NCBI RefSeq assembly: GCF_040869045.1
Contig: NW_027136906.1
Location: 434,001-498,000 of the forward strand
Reading direction: 5' to 3'
From: Eurosta solidaginis
Taxonomy: Eukaryota; Arthropoda; Insecta; Diptera; Tephritidae
DNA: 64,000 nucleotides
Shown piece after piece: positions 33,903 through 46,288 of this stretch (positions are counted from its first letter, which is position 1; each line of letters begins with the position of its first letter). The notes under the pieces are model-generated. The model had not been told where the DNA came from. It did no database searches and saw only the letters and a list, made by a program, of their open reading frames with translations. The position numbers and the translations under genes are program-made.

Positions 33903-36318
33903 AAACAAGTAAGGAAGGTTAAGTTCGGGTGTAACCGAACATTACATACTCAGTTGAGAGCTAAGGTGACAACATAAGGGAAAATAACCATGTAGGAAAA
34001 TGAACCGAGGGAAACCCTGGAATGTGTTTGTATGACATGTGTATCAAATGAAAGGCATTAAAGAGTATTTTATGAGGGAGTGGGCCATAGTTCTATAGGT
34101 GGACGCCATTTAGGGATATAGCCGTAAAGGTGGATCAGGGTTTACTCTAGAATGCGTTTGTACGATATGGGTATCAAATGAAAGGTGTTAATGAAAAGGG
34201 AGTAATCCTTAGTTCGATAGGTGGACGCCGTTTCGAGATATCGCCATAAAGGTAGCCCAGGGGTGACCCTAGAATTTGTTTGCACAATATGGGCATCAAA
34301 CGAAAGGTGTTAATGAGTATTTTAAAAGGGAGTGAGCCTTAGTTCTATAGGTGGACGCCGTTTCGAGATATCGCCATAAAGGTGGGCCAGGGGTGACTCT
34401 AGAATTCGTTTGTGCAATATGGGTATCAAACGAAAGGAGTTAATGAGTATTTTAAGAGGGAGTGGGCCTTAGTTCTATAGGTGGACGCATTTTCGAGGTA
34501 TCGCAATAAAGGTGGACCAGGGGTGACTCTAGACTTGTTTGTACGATATGGGTATCAAATGAAAGGTGTTAATGAGTATTTTTAAAAGGGAGTGGGCCTT
34601 CGTTTTATAGGTGTTCGCCTTTTCGAGATATCGCCTTAAAGGTGGACCAGGGGTGACTTTAGAATTTGTTTGTATGATATGGATATCAAATGAAAGGTGT
34701 TAATGAGTATTTTAAGAGGGAGTGGGCCTTTCTGGACCAGGGGTGACTCTAGACTTTGTTTGTACGATATGGGTATCAAATGAAAGGTGTTAATGAGTAT
34801 TTTTAAAAGGGAGTGGGCCTTCGTTCTATAGGTGTTCGCCTTTTCGAAATATCGCCATAAAGGTGGACCAGGGGTGACTCTAGAATGAGTTTGTACGATA
34901 TGATTATCAAATTAAAGGTATTAATGAGAGTTTTAAAAGGGAGTGGTGGTAGTTGTATATGTGAAGGCGTTTTGCAGATATCGACCAAAATGTGGACCAG
35001 GGTGACCCAGAACATCATCTGTTGGATACCGCTAATTTATTTATATATGTAATACCTGCCAAGATTTTAAGGGTTTTTTATTTCGCCCTGCAGAACTTTT
35101 TCATTTTCTTCTACTTAATATGGTAGGTGTCACAACCATTTTATAGAGTTTTTTCTAAAGTTATATTTCGCGTCAATAAAACAATCCTTACCTTACCATG
35201 TTTCATCCCTTTTTTTCGTATTTGGTATAGAATTATGGCATTTTTTTCATTTTTCGCAATTTTCGATATCGAAAAAGTTGGCGTGGTCATAGTCGGATTT
35301 CGTTCATTTTTGATACCAAGATAAAGTGAGTTCAGATAAGTACGTGAACTAAGCTCAGTAAAGATATGTCGAATTTTGCTCAAGTTATCGTGTTAACGGC
35401 CATGCGGAAGGACAGACGGAAGACTATGTATAAAAACTGGGCGTGGCATCAACCGATTTCGCCCATTTTCACAGAAAACAGTTAACGCCATAAAATCTAT
35501 GCCCCTACCAAATTTCAAAAGGATTGGTTAATTTTTGTTCGACTTATGGCGTTAAAAGTATCCTAGACAAATTAAATGAAAAAGGGTGGAGCCACGCCCA
35601 TTTTTAAATTTTATTTTATTTTTGTATTTTGTTGCACCATATCATTACTGGAGTTGAATCTTGATATAATTTACTTATATACTGTAAATATATTAAATTT
35701 TTTGTTAAAATTTCACTTTAAAAAAAATTTTTTTTTAAAAGTGGGCGTGGTCCTTCTCCGATTTTGCAATTTTTTTTTAAGCGTACATATAGTAATAAGA
35801 GTAACGTTCCTGCTAAATTTCATCATGATATCTTCAACGACTGCCAAATTACAGCTTGCAAAATTTTTAAATTACCTTCTTTTAAAAGTGGGCGGTGCCA
35901 CGCCCATTGTCCAAAATTTTACTAATTTTCTATTTTGCGTCATAAGTTCAATTCATCTACCGCTTCGCTTTCGTCGCTTTATCGGTCTTTTGTAATGAAT
36001 TATCGCACTTTTTCGGTTTTTCGAAATTTTCGATATCGAAAAAGTGGGCGTGGTTATAGTCCGATATCGTTCATTTTAAATAGCGGTCTGAGATGAGTGC
36101 TCAGGAACCTACATACCAAATTTCATCAAGATACCTCAAAATTTACTCAAGTTATCGTGTTAACGGACGGATATCAAGATTCAAATTTTTTTTCGATCCT
36201 GATTATTTTGATATATGGAAGTCTATATCTATCTCGATTCCTTTATATATGTAGAACCAACCGTTATCCAATCAAACTTAATATACTCTGTGAACTCTGC
36301 TCAACTGAGTATAAAAAA
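33903..36318 (-). mobile_element. Family A element, copy A4 (inverted)
   Basis: The reverse of A1: it starts with AAACAAGTAAGGAAGGTTAA, stem-loop GTTCGGGTGTAACCGAAC, then ACTCAGTTGAGAGC. It runs through about seven 130-bp monomers (34030-35010) and the GTGGGCGTGG-bearing unique part, and ends CTCTGCTCAACTGAGTATAAAA. A duplicated monomer block is visible at about 34520-34610 and 34742-34812. It gives an independent definition of both element ends. Confidence 0.75.
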
Positions 36319-36587
36319 AATCAGGACAATCTGAGAATTGAAAAAAATATATTTTTTTTTTATATTTGACGTGCGTTAATGGGACAGAACTAAAGCTCGT
36401 TTTTGTAACGCAGTGTAAAAACTCACCGATTTAGATGTAGCACACATACATATTTCTACAGTCAACTAAGCTGAATATAGATATAGATGTAGTACGTCCG
36501 AGCAACGCCAAAGAGCGGGTCGATATTTTGGACAAATAAATAAAGATAAGAATTCTCACTTAGGAATTACTTAAATTACTAAAAGCG

Positions 36588-37104
36588 CCGACACATAAGC
36601 ACTCTTTCATATTGATGCGTTTAACACAAGCTAATGCATTCCAATAATATCGCCGCAATCAACCAAGATGTTGCGTTTGTAAATATGAAGGAACTTCAGA
36701 CTTGGCAATTGAAGTTTATTACGCCTTGCCCATTCACATACAAAATTTCGCGAAGCACTGTTGTAAACATTCTCCCTATACAACAAAAATACTTGTTAAC
36801 ATATTTTGTGTCGTAATCGATTGTTAAATTGCAGTTTTTAATTGCGAAAAATATTAGAAAATTTACCAGCCAGTGGGAAAAATAATTTCACTTGCAAAGT
36901 GTGCCAACACCCTTAGCCAAAACAACTGTAAAATTCTTCTTCTTATACTTTGCTTGGAATACAATTTGGGAGATGGCTTCTTTTCAATATCAGATGGCGC
37001 CAGTGTCGCTCATTCTACCGTTCTGCATAAAAATACGTGCAATCTACTCGCAATGCATAAGCTTGTGTTAAACTCATCTATATGAAAAACTGCTTATGTG
37101 TCGG
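36588..37104. mobile_element. MITE with about 55-bp terminal inverted repeats
   Basis: The left end CCGACACATAAGCA followed by CATATTGATGCGTTTAACAC is matched at the right by the inverse (GTGTTAAACTCATCTATATG, TGCTTATGTGTCGG). Length is about 517 bp. No clear target duplication. No protein encoded. Confidence 0.65.
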
Positions 37105-37144
37105 AGCTATAATCAAAGTTGCAGTTGCCGTTTTGTAGGCAGTA

Positions 37145-37585
37145 CTAAAAAATTTTAAATAAAAATATGATAAAAAAATTTTTAGGACTATCTTTATATA
37201 AATGGTCCAAAAAATAGAAGGCAATTTTCCCTTTAATACAGACATAGTCTTGTTGAATTTTTACTAAAAAACTTCAACAATAGCTCTTGTAAAAGAATTT
37301 TGGGATTCAAATTATAAAGGTAGAGCGCGTGCTTAAATTTTAAATAATCAATTAGTTAATCCCAAGTACATGGATTGCCTTAAATTGAAAGATTGCGCTC
37401 CGCCTTTATAGTTTGAGATCCCAAAATTCTTTTACAAGAGCTATTGTTAAAGTTTTTTAGTAAAAATTCAAAAAGACTTTGCCTGTATTAAAGGAAAAAT
37501 TGCTTACTATTTTTGGTCCATTTATATAAAGGTAGTCCTTAACATTTTTTTATCATCTTTTTATTTGAAATTTTTGCAACTCTCT
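37145..37585. mobile_element. Foldback MITE with about 195-bp arms
   Basis: Arms at about 37145-37340 and 37390-37585 are inverted. Shared words are TTTATATAAATGGTCC, TTTTTACTAAAAAACTT, AATAGCTCTTGTAAAAGAATTTTGGGAT and CTTTATA. The spacer is about 50-60 bp, giving a nearly complete hairpin when single-stranded. Confidence 0.75.
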
Positions 37586-38106
37586 TACATTAACAAAATA
37601 TTCCTTAAGGGAATAAAAGCCATGCATTTGTGCGGGCTTAACTCTTGTGAAATATTGTTTAATAATTTATAGCGTGGTGGGATGAAAATTTGCTTAGATG
37701 TGATTTCTATACAAAGATAACAGTAATGGATACAAGGTCTGTTGCATGGGATTTTATGCACGATTGTTTAATACTTTGTACCCTAATTTCAAATGTAATT
37801 TTTTTTTAGCAGCTCTTGTTTCCGAAATATGTAAAAATTATAATTATTTTTTTTTAATAAATAAAATTCATAATCATCAATAACAGTGAGTTTAATTTTT
37901 ATCTACGAGATTTTCTTTTATGAGTTGATTCAGGGGCACTACTCTTTTTTTTTTTTTTTAGCATCCAACATATTTTGCTAATTGTATACATAGAATACAT
38001 CTAACAAATTTGTGGTTTTTAAAAAGTAATTCATAATCAATGCTCTCAGTAGTGCATCTATTTTTAAGAATTCATCAGTGTTGAAAATCTGTGATTGACT
38101 TTCTTT

Positions 38107-38310
38107 TCAGGCGCGTGAAATTAGTTGGTCTTGCTGACAGGGCACTACTCTAGATGTTCCGTCAGTAATCAGCAAACATATGCGCGTTCCAGTGTACTTG
38201 ATATCGCTCTTCCAAAGTGCGAAATTCCTAGTGAAAATGCTTACCCTGCTCTTCACTGAGATCGCTAACATATTCAGGAAGACCGTCAAGATGGCTAAGG
38301 AGATAGTATA
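38107..38310 (-). pseudogene. Degenerate transposon-associated protein fragment
   Basis: One minus-strand frame reads LPEYVSDLSEEQGKHFH, stop, then TLEERYQVHWNAHMFADY, stop. The pattern LSEEQGE-FH-------RYQ--W---MMADYC is one I recall from a repetitive arthropod protein family of uncertain origin. Two in-frame stops make it a pseudogene. I cannot assign the mobile element type. Confidence 0.35.
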
Positions 38311-39878
38311 TTTTGATACTCGTGTACACACCCAGGTGTTGCAAGTGTAGTATCAGTTGGTCTATATGATCAGAGAAGTTAGGACTTGGCAGCTTCTGCA
38401 CTCAGGTCCTAAAGCATGTTATTCTTAAGCGTGACCAAAGTAAGATAGAGAGAATAGCTACCAAACCTGTGATGTACGTTTTCTTCCTAATCCGCCATTA
38501 AAGACTGATGGAACTAAAGTATTTGTGTGGAGAATGGATGATTGTGATCAAAGTAAAAAAAAAACATTAAAGAGTGATGATTGGTCTGTATATAAGTGGA
38601 AGGAACTTCGAGAGAAATTTTCGGCATAGCACCATTTATTACAAAGGCGGGTCAACGAAAGCAAAAAAAGCAAAAATGATGCTTTATTTTAAACGCACTG
38701 ATCAATATTGAACAACCCGTTTTCTAAGGCCTTTGGTGTATCAAGCTGATGAAAAGCAGCTATTCTTTTCGAGGAAACATAGGACCTCTGCTTTCGGGAC
38801 TTTCTCAGTTAGCAGAGCACCAATAGTATTTTCGGGTTATAATATTCAGCTAATATGTTTTACAGCAAAGGTGGGTTGGTACTAGATAGTGTTGGATAGT
38901 GTACTGAGTTTAAGCGATGATAGTTAAGTCGATTATGATCTATGGGGTGCTGATCAGGTAGAACTGCGCTGGATATGGCGAGCTTCACCAAAATGTTATT
39001 TTCAGCACAGTCGCTGAATCCGATGCTTTAAGAATCACACCAACCAACTAATCACACATAGAATTAATGTCGAGTTAAACATAGTCCCGAGAGTATTTGA
39101 AAAAGAGGACTGCAGCTCTGTCGTTGGTCCTGCTTCGGATTAGCTGCCCGCTGTTAAAACCTCACCTTAGTCTTTCCCAGGAGAGATGACTGGGGGTTGT
39201 TAGCTGTTTCACAGGTTGAATCCGATCTAGTCATAATTTGTTCACCTACGTTAGAAGACAGACAAGCAGCAATATTACTACATGTTACTGTAGGAATAAC
39301 GAAACAAACGAAAGTAAATAATGTTTATATGCCATGAGTCGAACGTGCTACCGAAGATTTACGAACCACGTCTAAAAGAGCTAATTTGGAAGCCAGTCTC
39401 GACAAATTATCAGTACTGGTCTTTACAACATTCATTACCTTCATATGCCTGCTGCAAGGAAACTCATCCTAGCAAAACTTAGTTTTTTAGGATCCAGACC
39501 AATGCAGTCATCCACTAGTTAGAGGTAATTGCGTTAGACTGAAATACTTTTGAGACTGCCAAGCTGCCTAATATTAGTAGGATCATCTTGAGGGATAAGC
39601 CCCTTCGTAGACACTCTCTACCGATATCTTCTTATTCTCATTTGTGTAGTAAAAATATCCAACTTACGGTTTATATTGCACTGCTATTTAAAAAATTACT
39701 GCATTTATCTACTGACTAAAGTAGATAATTTAAAATTTTTTGTTTACCTTCTAGTCGAAATATATGTAAGAACTTAAATACTGCGTGCAAAAAGTTAAAT
39801 AACAAGAAAAATTTATTCACACACACACAACAAACTAAAACACAATAACCATTTAAGCAATGTGCAATTTACACTCAC
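38311..39878. other. No gene recognised
   Basis: Intronic sequence immediately 3' of the beat Ig exon. Possible decayed retroelement words occur, but nothing that can be supported. A short CA repeat lies at 39823-39832. Confidence 0.4.
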
Positions 39879-40141
39879 CTTTAGCTTCATGTCACCGTGT
39901 TTGAAATATCTTTTACGTACACGAAATTCCAATCCTAAACGCGCTACCTCTAAGCCCTCATGTCCGACAATAATCGGATCGTATGGTCGTAGGAATGTAC
40001 GATTCGCATGTACACCATTAATTAACCAACTAAGATGACACACAGGCTTGGACGGCGCCGACGTGCAATTTACGCGCACAATGTCGTCGATTTGATAACG
40101 TGGTTGACCACCAGTTATTTGCGGTCCATGTTTTGGTGTAA
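39879..40141 (-). CDS. Beaten path (beat) family protein, second Ig-domain exon
   Basis: A 263-nt exon preceded by the acceptor TCTTCACAG and followed by donor AAG/GTGAGT. The reading frame gives TPKHGPQITGGQPRYQIDD, then IVRVNCTSAPSKP, LSWLINGVHAN, a linker with PIIVGHEGLEVARLGLEFRV and KHGDMKLK. VNC and SWLING are the first Ig cysteine and the core Trp; the second cysteine lies in the next exon (17313). The GP-ITGG--RYQ and GDMKLK motifs are typical of Beat proteins, which bind Sidestep-family receptors at the growth-cone surface. N-glycosylation sequons NCT and NRT are present. The upstream exon ends in phase 1 and was not found in the window. I did not determine which Beat paralogue this is. 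Confidence 0.9.
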
Positions 40142-40753
40142 CTGTGAAGAGAAGAGATCAGAGCATAGATTTTAGTTCAATGGAAATGGCATTAATTGAA
40201 ATGCAGAAACGCATGCAAAATTAGTAACGGGTACCAGTTGGGATTTATGATGTAGCAGAGAATATATGAATGCTTGAAAATCAGCTGCAGTTCTTTTGTA
40301 AATTAGCACGTATGTATGTACTAAAGAGCTGAAGTCCTTTGTAAATTAGAACGTATGTACTAGGGATGAAGACTTTCGGTATTTATTACCTACCGGTATT
40401 TGCGGGATCTGAATTTATAGAAATAGTATAGATTTCCAGCAGTAGAAATAGGCTTTTTGACCATTGTTTGCAAAGTTAAATAAAACTCCACTATTTCGGC
40501 TCGAAGTTTCGCTAAGCACCTTAGCTTCTTCAGGAGCGAGTCTGAATTTATTTAGTAATTTTTATCACAAACAACAACAATGTACATAAAAGAAAGTTGT
40601 TGAAAGAAATTTCGGTTAAAATTAAGCAAAAGGATTATTTTAGTAAAAGACTTACATATATAAATGTATATATCCCCGGATTATATCGAAGGCTTCACAA
40701 ATTACACAATTTCACTATAAAATAACTAAGTTATGCATATGAATTATAAATAT
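40142..40753. other. Upstream beat intron: no exon seen
   Basis: A short direct duplication (GTAAATTAG-ACGTATGTA at about 40300 and 40341) and the segment TTTCGGCTCGAAGTTTCGCTAAGC (about 40494-40520), which looks like an interspersed repeat. No exon of the first Ig domain was recognised. Confidence 0.35.
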
Positions 40754-42266
40754 AACAAGTAAGGAAGTCTAAGGTGAAACCGAACTTTACATACCCAGCT
40801 GTACACTTGAAATGCTGTCGTTGTTTGTTAATAATGTTACAACGCTGCGCATACATATACATACATATTGTTCTATTCTGAACTAATTTTCGTTTAAAAG
40901 AAGCAAAAAGGATATAGAGGCTAACACCAATGACCTTGAGCGAGTAATAATGCAGTTTTCCTTCAGATATGGGGATTTCCCTATTGTTTATTTTAAAATA
41001 AATATATAACAGAACAATAAACATAAACACACAAGTGTCATTGTACTTTAAAGCGTTATTACAATAAAAATTCAGGGTAATTAACGAAATTTTACAACTT
41101 TTACTAGAAATAGCTTATTACCTGCATCTACGTACTTTTACAAAATCTTTTATATAAATTTAACCGATTTAATCCATTTTTACTTATAATATTTCCTGTT
41201 AAACACCAAATTTTTCGTCGAGTTATGGCTCCAGAAACGTTGGGAAATGCATTGTAAGTAAGGGGCAGTGCCACCCAAATTTTCCAAGATTTGTTTTTTT
41301 CCATTTCTTGTTATAATGGCACAAAATACGATCGGTACAAAACTATTTTTCGCTAAGATTTAACTTATTTTTTTCGTCTAGGACCCTTTTAAAAATCTTT
41401 TGTATAAAAGTGGGCGTGGTCTTTAACCGATCTCAAGAAATATTTCTTCCTCTAGGGAAAATTTGTGTACCCAATTTTATTACGATCCGTTAATTTTTCT
41501 TCGAGTTATTGCTCCCGAAATATAGAGAATTGCTTAGTCGTAAAAGGGAGAGTGCCACACTTATTTTAAAAAATTTGAAGTTTTTCCTACTTATTGTTAT
41601 AAATCCACTTGGCAAATGAAATACCATTGATATAAAGCTCTTTTTTGCAAAGGTATGGCTTATTTTATTCGTCCATGACCCTTTTAAAAATATTTTATAT
41701 AAAGGTGGACGTGGTCCTTTACCGATTTTGTTAATTTTTCTTCAAAGTATTCCTTATAGTAAAGGCAAACCCTCTGTTCAATTTTGTTATGATAGGTGTA
41801 ACGATTTTTGATTTATGATTAATAATATTTTTAAAATGTATTTTATCACAAGTGGGCGGTGCCACGCCCATTTTAAAAAATGTTTCCAAATTTTTATCCA
41901 GAGTCTCAATATCAGTCCACTCTTCAAATTTCAACATTCTAGGTGTATTATTTACTAAAAATCAGGTTTTTTGTGTTTTCCAAAATATTATATATATAAA
42001 AAGTGGGCGCGTCATCCGATTTCGCTCATTTTCAATACCAATCTGGTTCCAGCTAAGCTCGTGTTACAAATTTTGTGAAGATATCTTAATATTTGCTCAA
42101 GTTATCGTGTTAACGGGCAGACGGAGAGTCGGACGAACGGACGGACTGATGACTTTGTTATATGGAAGTCTATATCTATCTCGATTCCTTTATACCTGGA
42201 CAACCAACCTTTATCCAATCAAAGTTATAATACCCTTTGTACAAGTACAGCTGAGTGTAATAAAAA
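40754..42266 (-). mobile_element. Family B element, copy B1
   Basis: Read on the minus strand the element ends with CCCAGCTG near a hairpin-bearing AACAAGTAAGGAAG terminus (40754-40800) and begins at the far side with CAGCTGTACTTGTAC (about 42250). The motif CAGCTGTACACTTG at one end and CAAGTACAGCTG at the other form a subterminal inverted pair. It contains GTGGGCGTGG boxes and the terminal block TATATGGAAGTCTATATCTATCTCGATTCC shared with family A. It has the same architecture as family A but no 130-bp array. No protein encoded. Confidence 0.6.
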
Positions 42267-42892
42267 TTATAGTAATTGGATACTATCGAACTCTAGAACA
42301 TTTAGGCGAAGCTTTTGTTTTCTAAGTTTTATCCAATTAGTCATACGGGGATATTTTTTTTCTAAAGACTTATGGAGACCTATGTTTTCTATTCCGATTT
42401 CAAATGATAACTGCTTAAGGAGTGTTATTATAATACGGAAAGCTTTTAGTTGCAGAACACACTTAGAAGGTATGCCAGATCACTTTCGACAGGCGACACT
42501 GCTGAAAGAACTTTTTTGTAATGTTGATGTTAATTCTTCCATTGGCTGAACTAAGGACCTTCGGTATGATGGGCCGGCATCCTACGTATATACCACGTCC
42601 ACCCTGTTGCAAAAATACTAATATATAATCAATTTAACCAATAAATCTTACAATTTGCATCAGAAATTATTAAAGTTTTACCGATAGGCATTACAAATAG
42701 CGACAAGAAATACGTATGTGAACCACAATATTAAACAATATTGTCTGGAAAATAACAATTTAGTATGTATAGTAGGGGCTCATATATCATAATGACTACA
42801 TAGTATAAATAAATAATTAAAAAAAAGTTTGAATAATTATTTTCTATCTTTTAGTATTATTACTACTTAATGTAAGTATTGCTTTCAATAAA

Positions 42893-43150
42893 ACCGTTTA
42901 ACTTAAAAAATTTTTTTAATTTATTTTATTTCATAGGTCGCTTTCTATTCATGTATGTATATGTGTTCCAAATATGAGCGAAATTGGACCACAAATACGA
43001 TTTTTGTGAATATCTCGATCGTTGCGCCACCTATCGGCGTTTATTTTCTTATTATTGCATTGTCATCGGGTTCTGAAATACCTTCCAAATTTCAAGCTTG
43101 TAGCTTATCGGGAAGTTACTTAAGTTTAAATTACAAAATTCGCGCTGGCA
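42893..43150 (+). repeat. Single-monomer copy of the 118-bp array element
   Basis: Starts CAATAAAACCGTTTAACTT, has one copy of the 118-bp monomer (GAGCGAAATTGGACCAC, TGCGCCACCTATCGGCG) and the same closing TTCTTATTATTGCATTGTCATC as the array at 15240-16200. This is the minimal form of that family. Confidence 0.75.
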
Positions 43151-43189
43151 GTGGAGCCTGTCAAGTCAACCAAAATAAAACCGTTTAAA

Positions 43190-44643
43190 AAGGTAGCTTT
43201 TTCTGTCCCTATGTCCCTTTGAATGCTTAAACATTTAAAACTACGCAACGGATTTTAGTTCGGTTTTTTTAGTAGATAGAGTGATTGAAGAGGAGAGTTT
43301 ACGTGCATAATTACATCCATTAAACAGTGGCGAAATACAGTTATTTTTGAAGTTTCTAATGTGATGTATATATATAAAAGAAAGTTGTGTTAGTTACACT
43401 ATTTATAACTCCAGAACGGAAAAAGCGATTTGCCTGAAAATTGGTGAAGTGGTAGCTTAGGATCAGGAGACGGATATAGGGTACCTTTTATCCCGTTTGG
43501 CTAGGGTCTTTAGATCGAAACGTGGACCTGGTTAATCCTTGGATATGTTTGTACAGTACAGGTATCAAATGGAAGTTGTTTATGAGTACTTTGATACGGG
43601 ATATTTTTCGTATCCCTGGGTGACTAGGGTATCGAGATATAGGCCAAAACGTGGATGCGAGTACCCCTAGAATCTGTTTATAGAATATGGATAACAGATG
43701 AAAGCTGTTGATGAGTGCTTTAGGAGGGGGTAATTTTCATACCCCTGGCTGAAGAAGGTCTCGAGATATAAGCCAAAACGTGGGCACGTGTACGCCTAGA
43801 CGATGTTTATAGAACATGGATATCAAATTAAAGCTGTTGATGAGCGCTTTAGTACAGGGTAGCTTTTATACCTATTTGTGACGAGGGTCTCGAGATATAG
43901 GCCAAAACGTGGACGGGTACCCCCAGAATGTGTTTATACAATATGGATAACAAATGAGAGCTGTTGATGAGTGTTTTAGTACAGAGTAGCTTTAATACCA
44001 ATTGGTGACTAGGGTTTCGAGATATAGGCCAAACCATGGACCCAGATACCCCTAGAATGTGTGTGTAATTTGGGTATCATATGAAAGCTGTTATTGAGAG
44101 CTTTAAAGTAATTTTCATTGTGATATTTAATTTAGTCGCATCGGGCTGGCAAAACTGATAAATATGCATGCGAAGCCGAAATAAAGACATGAGCTAATAA
44201 TACCCACATACCTATTTACATACGTCCTATTCGATTTGCCTGAAATTTGGTATATAAAATTTCCTATATTATATTTACGATCCTTTTCTCCGGGAGTTAG
44301 ACCAGAGACGGGCGGGGACTGGGATTAGGACTAGGACTGGGGCTGAGACTGGGAGTGGGACTGGAACAAAATACGTGCCACCCTCTGGGACTGGCAATGA
44401 GGGATGAAGAAGAATGAGAAGAACTTGATAGAACAGAAAAAGTTGGGAGAAAGAGACTGAGAAAGAGATAGAGTTGGACGAAGATAGAGACAGATGAATT
44501 GAAAAAGACGGAGGGAGGAGTGAATAAAAGGATTAAGAAAAAGTAAAGAGGGGTGGAGGGCAGAGTTAGACGGAAAAAGCTTATTAAAATGTATGCAGAT
44601 AGACCAAATTTAGGGCAAAACAACGTCGGCCGGGTCTGCTAGT
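43190..44643 (+). mobile_element. Non-autonomous Helitron-like element
   Basis: Begins near TCTGTCCCTATGTCCCTTTG with ACTACGCAACGGATTTT, a motif seen near the 5' part of many insect Helitrons, and ends GTCGGCCGGGTCTGCTAG followed by T (44639-44643). The interior has about five degenerate repeats of roughly 130 bp (TATCGAGATATAGGCCAAAACGTGGA and similar; 43550-44060). A (GGGACT)n-type hexanucleotide run lies at about 44318-44385. No protein encoded. Confidence 0.5.
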
Positions 44644-44859
44644 ATGTATATAAACCAAAATTTTGTCTATAAACCTAAGAATAATCAATAAAATTTATAA
44701 ATATTGAAAACTACATCTGAGATTATAAACCTTTAAGTCGATATACCTAGAAAAGGTGGGCTGGTCATTTCGTGACCTTCACAACACGTGTGTAAGTTTT
44801 TCTTAACGTAACAGAAGGGTTAAGTAAATATCAGATCCCATCAGACCTAGATTTTTATA

Positions 44860-45190
44860 CTTAACGTGTACGTGTATACAAGGGCATTTAATTTTGATTA
44901 GTTATTGGTAGTGCGTAATGACATAAAGGAATCAGGATAGATGTACTTCCACATATCAAAATTATCAGCATCGAAAAAAATTTAGATTTGCCATGTCCTT
45001 CCTTTCGTTTACATGATAACTTGAGTAAAATTTGAGATATATTAACGAAATTTTGTATACTGGCTTATATGATCGTAGAATAGAGCTGCATGAAACATGG
45101 GAGAATTCGTACTATAGCCACGCCCACCTGTTCGATATCAGAATTTAAAAAAAATGGAAAAATGATTTTATTGTTCAAATTTGATAATTA
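44860..45190 (+). repeat. Family A/B 5' fragment
   Basis: A worn copy of the shared terminal block: TTTTTATACTTAACGTGTACGTG, AAAGGAATCAGGATAGATG, CATATCAAAATTATC, GATAACTTGAG and CCACGCCCACC, in the order seen at the 5' ends of families A and B. It is truncated beyond 45190. Confidence 0.55.
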
Positions 45191-46288
45191 TATTAAGCGC
45201 AGGCCTGACGTTTCCGCTGCTCCATAACCACCTAGATTCAATGTTAGGATAATTAGAATGATCTGAACAGCTTCGCTTGGCGTTTTTGTTAGAGCACCAC
45301 TTATGCTGATCATTCTAGATATGTGGACTTTACCCAGCAAGTTTATATTTGACACCTAGTTCATGGGTGGCCACCATACGTTTATCCCATTAATTAGTAT
45401 GAGTCGGATAACCGGGATATGAATCCAGCTGCATATATTGGGGGCGAGTCCACATTTTTTGCTCTTTCCCACATATATAATGAAATATACGCTCTGTTTT
45501 GTTGCTGAATCAAGGTGTCCTTGCAGTTCAGCATTTTGTCTGCTAGGTTAAGGTATGCGTCGCTTAGTTCTGGTGAGTTTAACGGTGATATTTTGTATTT
45601 GGTGTGAAGAACAAGCTGTACTTTATCGCAATCGACGCTAAGCTGTCTTCAGGAGGTGCATATGAGGACTTTTTATTTAGGATTTGTACAATAAAAGGCT
45701 TTCGAAACCCTTAGCAAAACTTTTCTACGGACTTTATTATTTCTCCTATTCTGCAGAGTTATGCTTTTTTTTCTCTTAAAGAGAGTGTATTTGGAAAAGA
45801 ATTATTACATTTTTGTTAACGATCTTAGGATTAACATTCAATAATCCCTTGATTTTTATAACTTAAAAGAGAGTGTGATTTCGGGATCCTGGCGTCAATC
45901 TCTAGTATGTACATACGAGTAAAGATGAACATAAGTAAGAATGGCTGTATATGAAAAGATTTGGGTTGCTATATTTGTAAACTCGTTTACTACTATTCAT
46001 ACTTACATATATATGTAAGTTAAGTAATTCAAACAGTTACCTAGCTTATATACTAGAGACCGCAAAGTTGCAGTGGGTAAGTTTAGAGTCGATTAGCCTT
46101 ACAGAGTTTTTTTTTTTTTTCATCTCCTCATGTAATATTAGCATTTCAGAATACGAAAGCTTATTCTGCGGTTAAACATCTGCTATGAAAATTCCTTACA
46201 CGATATGTCCTTCACGCTTGAAAATGTTTAAATTTACAGCAACGAAAAACTCCGGGTCCTCGAAGTGACGTGCGCCCAAAATATTATT
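45191..46288. other. No gene recognised
   Basis: Decayed sequence with frequent stops on both strands. A T-run lies at 46107-46120. Possibly old retroelement DNA; not assignable. Confidence 0.35.

Larger units (their letters stand above)
11959..40141 (-). other. Span of the visible part of the beat-family gene (three exons, two introns)
   Basis: Exons are 39879-40141, 17175-17313 and 11959-12251, all on the minus strand. The introns are 17314-39878 (22,565 bp) and 12252-17174 (4,923 bp). Splice sites: acceptor TCTTCACAG before 40141, donor AAG/GTGAGT at 39879, acceptor CCTTTTCCAG before 17313, donor AAG/GTAAAG at 17175, acceptor TTATTACAG before 12251. Phases are 1 (upstream), 0 and 1, which keeps one frame across the join. 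Both introns are filled with transposable elements. Upstream exons were not found to position 64000. Confidence 0.85.
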
